Source: Rubrivivax sp.
GTDB lineage: Bacteria > Pseudomonadota > Gammaproteobacteria > Burkholderiales > Burkholderiaceae
Assembly: GCA_016790225.1 (NCBI GenBank)
Contig: JAEUOZ010000006.1
Location: 20,650-84,649, forward strand
Direction: 5' to 3'
Length of the DNA stretch: 64,000 nucleotides
The notes under the pieces are model-generated. The model saw nothing but the letters and a program-made list of their open reading frames with translations. It was not told the DNA's origin and made no database searches. Position numbers and translations under genes: made by a program. Below are positions 51,618 to 63,846 of the stretch, piece by piece (position 1 is the stretch's first letter; every line of letters starts with the position of its first letter).

Positions 51618-52132
51618 GAGGCCTGGCCTTGCCGCGAAGCGAGACCCAGAAGGCCATCCAGCGAACGCCCGGTGAAGTGGTGCCAGGCCTGCCACAACGC
51701 GATCACGCCGGCCAGCGCCAGCCCGGGCGCAAGCGAGGCGTAGGCCCACCACATCGGCAGCTCCAGGATCATCGATTGCTCTTGCGCCTCGCGCACGGAC
51801 ATCGCACCTACGCTGGTGCGCCAGGCCAGCAGCGCGCACATGATGGCCAGCAGCAGCGCGCCGATGCCATCCAGCCAGCGCTGCGTGCGCGGCGCAGCCC
51901 TCTGGGTGAAGAAGTCCACGATGATGTTGGCGCCCCGCAGCTGGCACCAGGGCAGGCCCAGCGAGATGGCCAGCGCGATGCCGAACTGCGTGAGCTCCAC
52001 GTCGCCCGGGATGGGCTCGGCGATCGCTGCGCGGCCCGCCACGCTGACCACCGTCATCAGCCCGGTGAGCATCGCCACGCCGGAGCCCACCAGGGCAAAG
52101 ACCAGCGCCAGGCGGCGCAGCAGCAGGTTCAT
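51614..52132 (-). CDS. TRAP transporter small permease (DctQ)
   Basis: This 172-residue protein has four membrane segments (RLALVFALVGSGVAMLTGLM, VELTQFGIALAISLGLPWC, IGALLLAIMCALLAW, WAYASLAPGLALAGVIALW) and the DctQ feature GANIIVDFF. It lies between dctP (3 nt gap) and dctM (4 nt overlap) in one transcript. Confidence 0.9.
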   Translation of the reverse strand: MNLLLRRLALVFALVGSGVAMLTGLMTVVSVAGRAAIAEPIPGDVELTQFGIALAISLGLPWCQLRGANIIVDFFTQRAAPRTQRWLDGIGALLLAIMCALLAWRTSVGAMSVREAQEQSMILELPMWWAYASLAPGLALAGVIALWQAWHHFTGRSLDGLLGLASRQGQAS

Positions 52133-52135
52133 GGT

Positions 52136-53167
52136 TCAGCGCCGACCGTGCTTGACCAGCAGGTCGCGCGCATCCTTCAGCAGCGCCGCGCCGTCGATCC
52201 CGCGGCCCTTCATGTCGGCCACCCATTCGTCATAGATCGGCGCCGAGGCCTTGACCCAGCGCTCGGTCTCGTCGGCCGAGAGCGTGAGGATCGTATTCCC
52301 GCGGTCCTGCGCGGCCTTGCGGCCGGGAGCCTGGCTTTCGTCCCAGATCTTGCCGATCTGACGCGAGAGCGCCGCGCCGCTGTTGTTGTCGATCACCTTC
52401 TTCAGATCGGCCGGCAGGCTGTCGTAGCGCGCCTGGTTCATCGCGAAGACGAAGCCGGCGCTGTACAGAGCCGGGAACTTCGGATCGGTCTGCGTGTGGA
52501 ACCGGCTCATCTCGTGCAGCTTGAAGGCGGGGATCACTTCCCAGGGCAGCACATAGCCGTCGATGGTGCCCTTGTTCAGCGCATCGGCCACGCCGCTGAC
52601 CGGCATGCCCACCGGCGCCGCGCCCAGCTTGGCCAGCAGCTTGTTGGTCTGGCGCGTGGGCGCCCGCATCTTCAGGCCCTTGAAATCATCCAGTGACTTG
52701 ATCTGTTTGCTGGCCGTGTGCACATAACCTTCGTCGTGCACCCAGGTGGCCAGGATCCGGGTGCCAGGAAATTCCTTCAGCGCATGCTTCTGCAGGTATT
52801 CCCAGGCCGCTGCCGCGCCGACCTCGGCCGAGTTGGTCATGAACGGCAACTCGAACACTTCCATCATCGGGAAGCGGCCCGCGGTATATCCCGGCAGCGT
52901 GATCGTCACATCATCCACGCCGTCCTTCACGCGGTCCATCAGCTGCGGCGGCGTACCGCCGCCGGACATGGCCGGCAGCTGCTGGCACTTCATGCGGCCG
53001 CCAGACTCGGCGGCGATCTTCTCGCACCAGGGCGTGATGACCCGCGTGGGCGCCATGGCGGCCGGTGGCCAGATGTGGTGGAACTTCAGCACCACCTCCT
53101 GGGCCAGGACGGGCAGGCAGGTGGTCGCCAGCAGGGCGGCGATCAGGCGGGTCTTCAGGGGCTTCAT
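52136..53167 (-). CDS. TRAP transporter periplasmic binding protein (DctP)
   Basis: This 343-residue protein has a signal peptide (LKTRLIAALLATTCLPVLAQ) and a DctP fold with KFHHIWPPAAMAP, GYTAGRFPMMEVFELPF, LKMRAPTRQTNKLLAKLGAAPVGMPV and ALNKGTIDGYVLPWE. The conserved Arg in MRAP(T)R should bind the ligand's carboxylate. ATG 53167 has GAGGAG upstream. It heads a dctPQM operon divergent from pobA, so an aromatic carboxylate such as 4-hydroxybenzoate is a possible ligand; that is guesswork from position. Confidence 0.92.
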   Translation of the reverse strand: MKPLKTRLIAALLATTCLPVLAQEVVLKFHHIWPPAAMAPTRVITPWCEKIAAESGGRMKCQQLPAMSGGGTPPQLMDRVKDGVDDVTITLPGYTAGRFPMMEVFELPFMTNSAEVGAAAAWEYLQKHALKEFPGTRILATWVHDEGYVHTASKQIKSLDDFKGLKMRAPTRQTNKLLAKLGAAPVGMPVSGVADALNKGTIDGYVLPWEVIPAFKLHEMSRFHTQTDPKFPALYSAGFVFAMNQARYDSLPADLKKVIDNNSGAALSRQIGKIWDESQAPGRKAAQDRGNTILTLSADETERWVKASAPIYDEWVADMKGRGIDGAALLKDARDLLVKHGRR

Positions 53168-54676
<1,509 letters not shown>

Positions 54677-54721
54677 CAGCGTGGGCGGCAGCGATCGGCA
54701 CGCGCGCCGGGGCGGCCGCCA

Positions 54722-56338
54722 TCAGACGGCCAGCGGCTGCACCAGCACACCGGCGCGGGCCACCTCGATGGCCAGCAGGCGGCCCGACAGCGGCGCGGCC
54801 TCCAGGGCCTCGCGGTTGACCGCATCGCGCGCGGTGGTGACGAAGAGCGTGTGGCGCGTGGCGCCGCCGAAGGCCAGATCCGACGGTGCCGGCACGGGCA
54901 GCGGGACGACCTGGTCCACGCTGCCGTCGGATTCGAAGCGCACGACGCTCCAGCCCCCGCGCAGCGCGCTCCAGACGCCGCCCGCCTCGTCCACGGCCAG
55001 CCCGGCGAGCTCTCCGGAGCCCTTGGGCACGGTGGCCAGGCGCCGCAGGTTCGGCTGGCCCAGGGTCGCCACATAGAGCGTGCCACTGGCTGCGGCGGCC
55101 AGGAACAGGTGATGCCCATCGCCATCCCAGGCCATCGCCGTCACCGGCTCGCCCAGCCGCCAGCCACCTTGTGGTTCGCCATCGGCGCCCAGCGCCGCGA
55201 CGCGCCAGCGATCGCCTTCGCTCAGGCAGCCCCAGAGTTCCCCGTGCGGGCCCACGGTGCAGGCATTCAGCCGGCGGCGCGGCAGGCCCGACAGCGGGGC
55301 CGGCGTTGCCGGGCTGCTGTCCACCCGGGTCCACAGGCCTTGCGAGAACACAGCGGCACCCGGCACCAGCGGCAGCAGGGCTTCGATGGGCGCTTCGCAG
55401 GCGACCAGCAGCTGATCACTCTCCATGGAGGCCCGGTGCACATTGGGCGCCAGCGCGTCGGCCCAGAGCAGGCGTTGCGGCCCGGGCAGCCAGACAGGAT
55501 GCCGGCCTTCGAAGGCCCAGTCGCCGGGCAGCACGCGCACCGGGCCCTCCACGGCCGGCGAGCGCGTGGCCGAGAGCTGGGCGCCGATGCGGCGCGCCGC
55601 GTCCACCACTTCGGGGCCGATCAGCTCCAGCCGCTCCAGCGTCAGCCGGAAGGCGGGGCCGGCCACGCTGATGGCGCCGCGCACCTGGCCTTGGGCATCC
55701 ACGATCGGGGCACCGCAGCAGCGCACGCCGGGCACGATCTCTTCATCGTCGATGGACCAGCCGCGGTTGGCCGTCAGGCGCAGCTCGGCCTGCAACCGGC
55801 GCCGGTCGGTGATGGAGTGCGGCGTCACCGCGGTGAGCGCCAGATCCTTGACGATGGCGTCGCGCCGCTCCGTCGGCAGCGCAGCCAGGATCGCCTTGCC
55901 CTGGCTGGTGCAGTGCAGCGGCTTGCGCACGCCGGGTTCGGAGTTGGAACGCACCGGGTGCGCGCCGTCACAGCGCTCCAGCGCCACCACCTCCAGACCA
56001 TCCAGCGTGGACAGGTAGGTGGTCTCGCCGGTCATGTCGCGCAGCGCCCGCAGCTCGATGCCGGCCGCGGCCACGAGATCGGGCATCGCATAGGCCTTGC
56101 GCGCATAGTCGAAGCAGCGCATGCCCAGGCAATAGACACGCCGCAGCGGATCGCGCCGCAGCAGCCCGCGCTGCACCAGCGTGCCCAGCAGGCGATACAG
56201 CGTCGTGCGCGGCAGCTTCAGGCGCTCGCCCAGCTCGGATTGGCTCAGGCCGGCCGGGGCCGTGCCCACGGCTTCCAGCACATCCAGCGCCTTGTCCAGC
56301 GCCGCCGTGCCTTCGGAACTCTTGTCACTCACACCCAT
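54722..56338 (-). CDS. IclR-family regulator fused to an SMP-30/gluconolactonase-like domain
   Basis: This 538-residue protein has a complete IclR regulator in its first 255 residues: winged HTH (LSQSELGERLKLPRTTLYRLLGTL), ligand domain with LRDMTGETTYLSTLDG, CTSQGKAILAALP, and RGWSIDDEEIVPGVRCCGAPI. From about 265 to the end it has a six-bladed SMP-30/LRE-type lactonase fold: EGPVRVLPGDWAFEGRHPVW (cf. EGP/W-type metal-site strand), RRRLNACTVGPHGELWGC (N-D-type ligand strand), GLAVDEAGGVWSA. It is a single frame with AGAGG before ATG 56338. It is divergent from an RraA-like gene and next to sugar-acid genes, so it may sense a sugar lactone or acid. Confidence 0.88.
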   Translation of the reverse strand: MGVSDKSSEGTAALDKALDVLEAVGTAPAGLSQSELGERLKLPRTTLYRLLGTLVQRGLLRRDPLRRVYCLGMRCFDYARKAYAMPDLVAAAGIELRALRDMTGETTYLSTLDGLEVVALERCDGAHPVRSNSEPGVRKPLHCTSQGKAILAALPTERRDAIVKDLALTAVTPHSITDRRRLQAELRLTANRGWSIDDEEIVPGVRCCGAPIVDAQGQVRGAISVAGPAFRLTLERLELIGPEVVDAARRIGAQLSATRSPAVEGPVRVLPGDWAFEGRHPVWLPGPQRLLWADALAPNVHRASMESDQLLVACEAPIEALLPLVPGAAVFSQGLWTRVDSSPATPAPLSGLPRRRLNACTVGPHGELWGCLSEGDRWRVAALGADGEPQGGWRLGEPVTAMAWDGDGHHLFLAAAASGTLYVATLGQPNLRRLATVPKGSGELAGLAVDEAGGVWSALRGGWSVVRFESDGSVDQVVPLPVPAPSDLAFGGATRHTLFVTTARDAVNREALEAAPLSGRLLAIEVARAGVLVQPLAV

Positions 56339-56435
56339 TCATCCTCTGTTACCAACCCGTGGAACTCCCCGAGGGGCCGCAATCTAGGCGCGCTTCCGCA
56401 TTCAGGCTGTCGCCACTAGGATAGGCGCCCAAGGT

Positions 56436-56458
56436 GATGTCCCGCCATGTGGGACATC
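56436..56458. promoter_or_regulatory. Perfect 8-bp dyad between the IclR fusion and the RraA-like gene
   Basis: GATGTCCC (56,436-56,443) and GGGACATC (56,451-56,458) form a perfect inverted repeat with a 7-nt centre, a 23-bp operator-like site in the 165-nt divergent region. IclR proteins bind palindromes of about this size, so it may be the site of the fusion regulator encoded next to it; that link is inferred. The dyad covers the upstream ATG at 56,447, arguing for the later start of the RraA-like gene. Confidence 0.5.
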
Positions 56459-56503
56459 CTGTCGTCCTTGTCTCGACGCCGCGCTGCCTGCATCACCGTC
56501 CGC

Positions 56504-57283
56504 ATGACTTCGCCCGTCACTCCCACGCCAGCCGCACTCTCCCGCCCGCCGCCGGTGAGCCAGGCCACGCTGGAGCGCCTGGCCAAGGCCAGCAGCGGCT
56601 CGCTGACCACCCAGCTCTTCAAGCGCGGGTTTCGGCAACCCGTGCTGCGCGGGCTGCGGCCGCTGCAGGGCGAACGCGTCCAGCGCTTCGCCGCGCGGGC
56701 CTACACGGTGCGCATGATTCCGGCGCGTGAAGACATCGACACCTATGGGACGCTCACTCCCGAGCCAAACCCCGCCAACCTGCAATGGGTGGCCGTGGAG
56801 CAGGTGCAGCCGGGCGAGGTGATGGTCATCGACAGCCGCGGCGACACCGCGGCCGCCTCCATGGGCAACATGCTGGTCACTCGCATCGCGCAGCGCGGCG
56901 GGCTGGCCGTGGTGACCGATGGCGCCTTCCGCGACGCGCAGGAGCTCTCGCGCATGAGCCTGCCCTGCTGGAGCGCCGGCATCACGGCCACCACGCGCCT
57001 GAGCTTTCACCATGTGGCGGATCTGCAGGTGCCCATCAGCTGCGCCGGCGTGGCCGTCTACCCGGGCGATGTGATCCATGGCGATGCCGACAACCTCAGC
57101 GTCGTGCCGGCCGCGCTGGCCGAAGAGCTGGCCGCGGCCTGCGAGGCCCAGGACGCGCTGGAGGCCTATCTGCACCAGCGGCTGCTGCGCGGCGAGAGCC
57201 TGTGGGGCCTGTACCCGCCCAGCGAGCGCACGCGCGGCGAATACCAGCAATGGCTGCAGGCCGGGCAGCCGCCGCTGGCCTGA
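56504..57283 (+). CDS. RraA-like protein (putative 4-hydroxy-2-oxoacid aldolase)
   Basis: This 259-residue protein has the RraA/MenG fold with the catalytic-type motifs DSRGDTAAASMGNMLVTRI and VTDGAFRDAQEL (Arg-Asp that bind metal and oxoacid in the aldolase members), and ARAYTVRMIPAREDID. Despite the family name it is unlikely to be an RNase E inhibitor; relatives in sugar-acid gene clusters are thought to act as aldolases or decarboxylases. A second copy is encoded at 60.5 kb. ATG 56447 would add 19 residues; ATG 56504 is preferred because a dyad covers the first ATG. Confidence 0.85.
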   Translation: MTSPVTPTPAALSRPPPVSQATLERLAKASSGSLTTQLFKRGFRQPVLRGLRPLQGERVQRFAARAYTVRMIPAREDIDTYGTLTPEPNPANLQWVAVEQVQPGEVMVIDSRGDTAAASMGNMLVTRIAQRGGLAVVTDGAFRDAQELSRMSLPCWSAGITATTRLSFHHVADLQVPISCAGVAVYPGDVIHGDADNLSVVPAALAEELAAACEAQDALEAYLHQRLLRGESLWGLYPPSERTRGEYQQWLQAGQPPLA

Positions 57284-57341
57284 GTGCGCGCTGGCACCCG
57301 GACCGCAGCGCGCCTGAGGCCGCCGCGATGCGCGCTGCTGT

Positions 57342-58514
57342 TCAGTTCAGCCCGTTCTCGCGACGGTAGGTGGCCATTTCGTCGTCGGCGCGGCGCACCT
57401 GCTCGGCCAGGCAGACCGGCAAAGCCTCCTTGCGCCGGCCCAGCGGGTTGTAGCTGACCACGCAGCCGTTGCCGAAGCGCACCTCGCCGTCCCGGTGCAG
57501 CTCGATGACGACCTGGATGCTGCCGGGCCCGGGCGGCGGCGCCGCGGGTGCACCGGACGCCGCGCCGGCCCCCGGCAGCTGCGCGCGCCAGCCGGCCCAG
57601 GGACTGGCCAGATCGCGCCGGTCCAGGCCCCACTCGGCCCGCGCACGGTTCATCAGGTCTTCGGCCAGGGTGACCTGTTCGGTCTCGCACTGAGGCAGGT
57701 TCTGCAGACGGCGGCCATCGCGTCCGAAGAAGACCACGCAGGCGTGGCCGGGAAAGCTCACGCGCGCGGTGCGGTTGCTGGCAAAGGTGAGCTCCGGCCC
57801 GGAGGGATCGTCGGCGCTGCCGAGCGCGGGCGCGGGCATGCCGATGCTCATGATGCCCAGCGTCAGGGGTGCCTGGGTCGGCCTCAGGGACGAGATCGTG
57901 TCGTTCATGCCCCATTGGCCCGCATCGGGATAGGTGCCCGGGCCCAGCACCACGCAGCGGCCGCCGAACTCCGCCTCGGCACACAGCTCCCAGCGGCCGG
58001 CGCGGACCACCACGGAAGACGTGATGTCATTGAAGCCTTCACGCTGCAGGTTGTTGATGGCCGCCGTGGCGCGCAGCACGCGCCCGATCTGGCCGCTGTG
58101 CTCGAACAGCTCGATCACCGTGGTCGGCGCCGCGGGCACGCTCGAAGGCGGGGCCGGCGCCGAGGGCGTGCCGGCCGCCACGATCGGGCGGACCGAGGTG
58201 ATGCGGTCGTTGAAACCCAGGGCCCGCAGCGAGGGGTAGCGGCCCGGGGTGAGCACCAGGCACTCGCCGGCGAATTCGGCGTGTTCGCACACCTGCCAGC
58301 GGCCGCTGTTCACGATCACGGAGCTGGCCAGATCGTTGAACAGCCATTGGCCGAGATTGGGCGTGCGGGTGAGGATGGTGGTGGAACGGCCCTTGAAGTC
58401 ATCCTGCTCGTAGAGCACCAGAGAGGCGGATGCCGACAGGCTGCACAGCGCCGTCAGGAGCGCCATCACGCGCGCCAGCACGCGTGCAGCTCGGCGCAGG
58501 CGGACAACAGGCAT
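57342..58514 (-). CDS. Exported beta/gamma-crystallin-like protein with repeated C-terminal module
   Basis: This 390-residue protein has a signal peptide (VLARVMALLTALCSLSASA) and two crystallin-type double-Greek-key domains, at about 30-110 (LVLYEQDDFKGRSTTI, VCEHAEFAGECLVLTPGRYP, GFNDRITSVRPI) and about 125-210 (IELFEHSGQIGRVLRA, LCAEAEFGGRCVVLGPGTYP, GMNDTISSLRP). The ND.I(S/T)S segments match the Ca2+-binding N/D-x-S/T-S motif. The C-terminal part holds two copies of a motif with GHACVVFFGRDGRRLQNLPQC and GNGCVVSYNPLGRRKEALPVC about 90 residues apart. Likely a periplasmic or secreted Ca2+-binding protein. Confidence 0.8.
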   Translation of the reverse strand: MPVVRLRRAARVLARVMALLTALCSLSASASLVLYEQDDFKGRSTTILTRTPNLGQWLFNDLASSVIVNSGRWQVCEHAEFAGECLVLTPGRYPSLRALGFNDRITSVRPIVAAGTPSAPAPPSSVPAAPTTVIELFEHSGQIGRVLRATAAINNLQREGFNDITSSVVVRAGRWELCAEAEFGGRCVVLGPGTYPDAGQWGMNDTISSLRPTQAPLTLGIMSIGMPAPALGSADDPSGPELTFASNRTARVSFPGHACVVFFGRDGRRLQNLPQCETEQVTLAEDLMNRARAEWGLDRRDLASPWAGWRAQLPGAGAASGAPAAPPPGPGSIQVVIELHRDGEVRFGNGCVVSYNPLGRRKEALPVCLAEQVRRADDEMATYRRENGLN

Positions 58515-58725
58515 CGGGTGTCTCCGGTTTGGGCAAACCACGGTCTGGCGCGCGAGCATACGACGGCGCCGCAGCAACACTTCGGTCCAGGCGTTGGAAC
58601 ACCCTGGTCGAGGACCGGCGGGTGCACGCAGGCCCGACTGTCGCCGCCCTGCAGCCAGTGGTCCAATGACCTTGCCGGCGTCCGGCTCATCCACGGGCCG
58701 ACCGCTGGCGTCAACGGAGCCCGGC

Positions 58726-60486
<1,761 letters not shown>

Positions 60487-60493
60487 AGGCCCC

Positions 60494-61204
60494 ATGAACC
60501 CCGACACCCGCCACAAGCTGATGGGCGTGAGCACGGCCACGCTGTGCACCGCGCTGTTCAAGCGCGGCCTGCGCCGCCAGTTCATCCAGGACGTGCACCC
60601 GCTGCACCCGGGCCTGCCCAACCTGGTGGGGCCGGCCTACACGCTGCGCACCATCCCCGCGCGCGAAGACCTCAACCCCATCACCGTGTTCAACGACCTC
60701 GCGCACCCGCAGCGCAAGGCGGTGGAAGAGTGCCCGCCCGGCGCGGTGCTGGTGATCGACAGCCGGAAAGACGCGCGCGCCGCCTCGGCCGGCGGCATCC
60801 TGGTCAGCCGCCTGATGGTGCGCGGCGTGGCCGGCGTGGTGACGGACGGCGGCTTCCGCGACAGCCCCGACATCGCCAGGCTGCCCTTCCCGGCCTATCA
60901 CCAACGTCCGAGCGCACCGACCAACCTCACGCTGCACCAGCCGCTGGACATCAACGTGCCCATCGGCTGCGGTGACGTGGCCGTGTGGCCCGGCGACATC
61001 GTGGTGGGCGACGGTGAAGGCGTGGTGGTCATCCCCGCCGCCATCGCCGACGAGGTGGCCACCGAGGCGGTGGAGATGACCGCGTTCGAGGACTTCGTGC
61101 AGGAGCGCGTGATGGCCGGCCAGTCCATCCTGGGCCTGTACCCGCCCACCGACGAAGCCAACCGCGTGGCCTTCGAGGCCTGGCGGCGCGACAAGGGCCG
61201 CTGA
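60494..61204 (+). CDS. Second RraA-like protein (putative sugar-acid aldolase)
   Basis: This 236-residue protein is a paralogue of the RraA-like gene at 56.5 kb. Shared motifs are TALFKRGLRRQF, AYTLRTIPAREDLN, VIDSRKDARAASAGGILVSRL, VTDGGFRDSPDI and LGLYPPTDE. It follows the dehydratase by 7 nt, so it probably takes the next step on a 2-keto-3-deoxy acid or a related oxoacid; that is inferred. All about sixteen Asp codons are GAC, unlike its paralogue, so the two genes did not arise by a recent local duplication. Confidence 0.86.
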   Translation: MNPDTRHKLMGVSTATLCTALFKRGLRRQFIQDVHPLHPGLPNLVGPAYTLRTIPAREDLNPITVFNDLAHPQRKAVEECPPGAVLVIDSRKDARAASAGGILVSRLMVRGVAGVVTDGGFRDSPDIARLPFPAYHQRPSAPTNLTLHQPLDINVPIGCGDVAVWPGDIVVGDGEGVVVIPAAIADEVATEAVEMTAFEDFVQERVMAGQSILGLYPPTDEANRVAFEAWRRDKGR

Positions 61205-61224
61205 GCCGCCGCGCCGACTGCGCC

Positions 61225-62403
61225 ATGCACGCGCCCAGCCGCCGCCGCGCCCTGGCTGCCGGGGCGGCCTTGGCCCTGGTTCCGCTCGCCCGGGCAGATG
61301 CGGCGCTGACCCTGCACATCGACATGCGCCCGGCCATCGCCGCCGGGCTGTTCGACCCGGCGCGCGACGGCGTGGGCCTGCGCGGCGCCGTGGCGCCGCT
61401 GTCGTGGAACGCCACGCTGCCGGCCACGCGCGGCGACGAGCCCGGCTGGTGGCGCGTGGTGCTGCGCTGGCCGCAAGCCCCGGGCCAGCCGGTGCCCTAC
61501 AAGATCAAGATCGAGCGGCCCGGGCAGCCCGATGCCGGCTGGGAGCCGGGCCGCAACCACGTCCTGGCGGCACCGGCGGCCGGCGGCGAGCGCCGGCGCG
61601 CCTGGGGCGACGAGGCCCAGCCGCTGCCGCCGCAGCGCACCGGCCGCATCGATCGCATCGCGCCCCTGCCCAGTCGCCACGTGCAGCCACGCGAGGTGCA
61701 GGTGTGGCTGCCACCCGGCTACGACGAGCAGCCGGAACGCCGCTACCCCGTCCTGCTGATGCACGACGGCCAGAACGTGTTCGACGCCACGGCCGCCGGC
61801 GCCGAGTGGCAGCTGGACGAGCACGCCGACGCGCTGGTGCGTGCCGGCGCGATCGCGCCGCTGATCGTGGTGGCCGTGGCCAGCGGCGAGTCGCGGCTGG
61901 AGGACTACACGCCTTACACCCACGACCTGGGCGGCCGCACCCGCGGCGGAGGGGCCGCGGCGTACGCGCGCTACCTGGTCGACGAGCTCAAGCCGCTGAT
62001 CGCCACGCGCTACCGCACGCTCGAAGGCCCGGCCCACTGGACACAGGGCGGCTCCTCGCTGGGCGGGCTGCTGGCGCTGTGGCTGCTGCTCACCGAGCCG
62101 CGCCACTTCGGCGCCGGCTGGGTGCTGTCGCCGTCGGTCTTCTGGGGCCAGGGCGCCGTGCTCGACGACGTGGCCCGGCTGGCGCGGCCCGCCGCCCCGC
62201 CACGCCTGTGGGTGGAGGTCGGTGCAGCCGAGGCGCCGACAATGGTGCAGGGCGCGCGGCGCCTGCGAGACGCGCTGGCCGCGCGCGGCTGGCCCGCGCA
62301 CTACACCGAGGTGCCCGGCGCCGGCCACGACGAGATCGCCTGGGCTGCACGCGTGCCGGCGCTGCTGAAGGCGCTGCACGGCCCCGCAACGGGCCGGACC
62401 TAG
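61225..62403 (+). CDS. Exported esterase (esterase-D fold) with N-terminal beta domain
   Basis: This 392-residue protein has a signal peptide with an Arg-rich start (SRRRALAAGAALALVPLARA, possibly Tat), a beta-sandwich-like N-terminal domain at about 27-120 (LTLHIDMRPAIAAGLFD, WWRVVLRWPQAPGQPVPYKIKIERPG, like CBM20/48 modules), and an esterase domain: EVQVWLPPGYDEQPERRYPVLLMHDGQNVFD, Ser elbow QGGSSLGGLLAL, and C-terminal GAGHDEIAWAARV. The esterase part resembles that of the lipoprotein at 30.8 kb. The beta domain suggests binding of a carbohydrate; the substrate is unknown. Confidence 0.83.
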   Translation: MHAPSRRRALAAGAALALVPLARADAALTLHIDMRPAIAAGLFDPARDGVGLRGAVAPLSWNATLPATRGDEPGWWRVVLRWPQAPGQPVPYKIKIERPGQPDAGWEPGRNHVLAAPAAGGERRRAWGDEAQPLPPQRTGRIDRIAPLPSRHVQPREVQVWLPPGYDEQPERRYPVLLMHDGQNVFDATAAGAEWQLDEHADALVRAGAIAPLIVVAVASGESRLEDYTPYTHDLGGRTRGGGAAAYARYLVDELKPLIATRYRTLEGPAHWTQGGSSLGGLLALWLLLTEPRHFGAGWVLSPSVFWGQGAVLDDVARLARPAAPPRLWVEVGAAEAPTMVQGARRLRDALAARGWPAHYTEVPGAGHDEIAWAARVPALLKALHGPATGRT

Positions 62404-63116
62404 GCCGGTCTCCGACAGAAGTAGGTGGCGTACACGCCGCGCGCGTGCCGCGCCTGCTCGATGCGGAAGCCCGCGCGCTCGATCAGCCCCTGCAGGATCC
62501 AGTCGAAGGTGCTGTGCTCGTCGCGCACGTGGGTCAGGTTCTCGTCGCGGCTGTAGCCGCGCTCGGCCTGCATCCACTGCAGCCAGTCGTCCAGCGTGGC
62601 CTTCAGCGCCGCGGGCTCGCAGGAATAGACCACGTCGCGCAGCAGCAGCGTGCCGCCGGGCTTGAGCACCGCGTGCAGGCGCTGCAGCGCCACGCCCTTC
62701 CACACGTCGTCGAGGTGGTGCAGCGCGTACTGCGTGGTGGCCAGGTCGAGGCTGGCCGCGGGCAGCTGGAAGCCCAGGAAGCCCGCCTGCTGCGGCACCA
62801 CCCCCGTGGCACCCAACGCGCGCGCCCGCTCCAAGGTGGCCTGCAGCATGGCGGCCGAGATGTCGACGGCGTGCGCGGTGCAGCCCTTCAGCGCCGCCTG
62901 GCACACCAGCACGCCGGTGCCGCAGCCGAAGTCGGCCATCGCCTGCCCGGGCCGCAGGCCCAGTTCGTCCAGCAGCGTGGCGGCGGCGGCATCGGTGGAA
63001 CGTTGGCTGGCGTCGTAGCGCGCCACCTGCGCCGGGCTGGCGAAATCGACGCCGACCTGCCGGCCGTCGTCGGGGTACCAGTCGGAGAGGCGCAGGGCTT
63101 CGAGTTCGGGCGTCAT
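62400..63116 (-). CDS. SAM-dependent methyltransferase
   Basis: This 238-residue class I methyltransferase has motif I DFGCGTGVLVCQAALKGC, motif II-type AHAVDISAAMLQATLERA, and ATTQYALHHLDDVWKGVALQ followed by LKPGGTLLLRDVV. The N-terminus LSDWYPDDGRQVGVDFASPAQVARYDA is typical of small stand-alone methyltransferases. The substrate cannot be told. Its end overlaps the end of the convergent esterase gene by 4 nt; an exported-protein gene lies upstream on the same strand with a 19-nt gap. Confidence 0.88.
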   Translation of the reverse strand: MTPELEALRLSDWYPDDGRQVGVDFASPAQVARYDASQRSTDAAAATLLDELGLRPGQAMADFGCGTGVLVCQAALKGCTAHAVDISAAMLQATLERARALGATGVVPQQAGFLGFQLPAASLDLATTQYALHHLDDVWKGVALQRLHAVLKPGGTLLLRDVVYSCEPAALKATLDDWLQWMQAERGYSRDENLTHVRDEHSTFDWILQGLIERAGFRIEQARHARGVYATYFCRRPA

Positions 63117-63135
63117 GAGCCCATTCTCCGCGGGC

Positions 63136-63846
63136 TCAGGGCCCGTCGGTCGGAAAGGCCGGCACCACGTGGCCCTGCAGCACCTCGCGCAGCCAGGCAG
63201 GCCCGTCGAGGCGGCGCCGGTAGTGGCGCCAGGCGTCGGCCGCGAACTGCAGCGGGTCGCTCAGATAGACGATGGTGTTGATCTGCAGCGTGCTGTCGAA
63301 ACCCCGACCCGGAAAGCGCGCCAGCACGCGCTCGCGCAGCGTCGGCTCCAGCGTGGCGAACAGGGCCACGTAGGCCACGTATTCGTGCGCCGGCACCGCC
63401 AGCGCGGTGTCGTCGACGTTGCAGCCGATCACCGCATGCGCCACCTCGTGCGCCGCCGCGCCCTGGTACAGGCCGGGCTCCACCGGGGTGCGCAGCCATT
63501 CGCCGGTGGCGGCAAAGGCGGGCCAGCGCAGCAGAAGGATGCGCCGCGTGTCGCGCAGGTAGCAGCCCACGGCACGGCCCTTCATCTCGCCGGGCATCTC
63601 GTCGACCAGCTCGACCGGCACGCGTTCGGGGATCTTCAGGCCCGCCTGCTGCAGGAAGCGCAGCACGCGCGCGGCGGCGCCGCACACCCAGGCCCGCTCG
63701 TCGGCATCGGCGCCGCTCAAGGCCACCGACGGCGCGGCAGCGCAGGCCTCGCCGGCGGGCTGCGCGCGCGCCGGGGCCGCCAGCACCAGGGCCAGGGCCA
63801 GCGCCGCGATGCCGGCACCGCGGACGTTAGAGAACGAGCCCGCCAT
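63136..63846 (-). CDS. Exported putative metallopeptidase with HEXXH motif
   Basis: This 236-residue protein has a signal peptide ([16 protein letters not shown], cleavage near residue 28) and a zinc-peptidase-type motif HEVAH at 133-137 inside [20 protein letters not shown]. Five cysteines (35, 55, 95, 142 among them) suggest disulfides. I do not recognise a named family; peptidase activity is suggested only by HEXXH. Its ATG lies inside the stop region of the upstream dehydrogenase gene (20-nt overlap), so both are translated from one transcript. Confidence 0.75.
   Translation of the reverse strand: MAGSFSNVRGAGIAALALALVLAAPARAQPAGEACAAAPSVALSGADADERAWVCGAAARVLRFLQQAGLKIPERVPVELVDEMPGEMKGRAVGCYLRDTRRILLLRWPAFAATGEWLRTPVEPGLYQGAAAHEVAHAVIGCNVDDTALAVPAHEYVAYVALFATLEPTLRERVLARFPGRGFDSTLQINTIVYLSDPLQFAADAWRHYRRRLDGPAWLREVLQGHVVPAFPTDGP

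Noticed and set aside
56447..56503. An upstream ATG start for the first RraA-like gene
   Set aside because: A perfect dyad covers this ATG and the extra 19 residues (Arg/Ser/Cys) resemble no family member.
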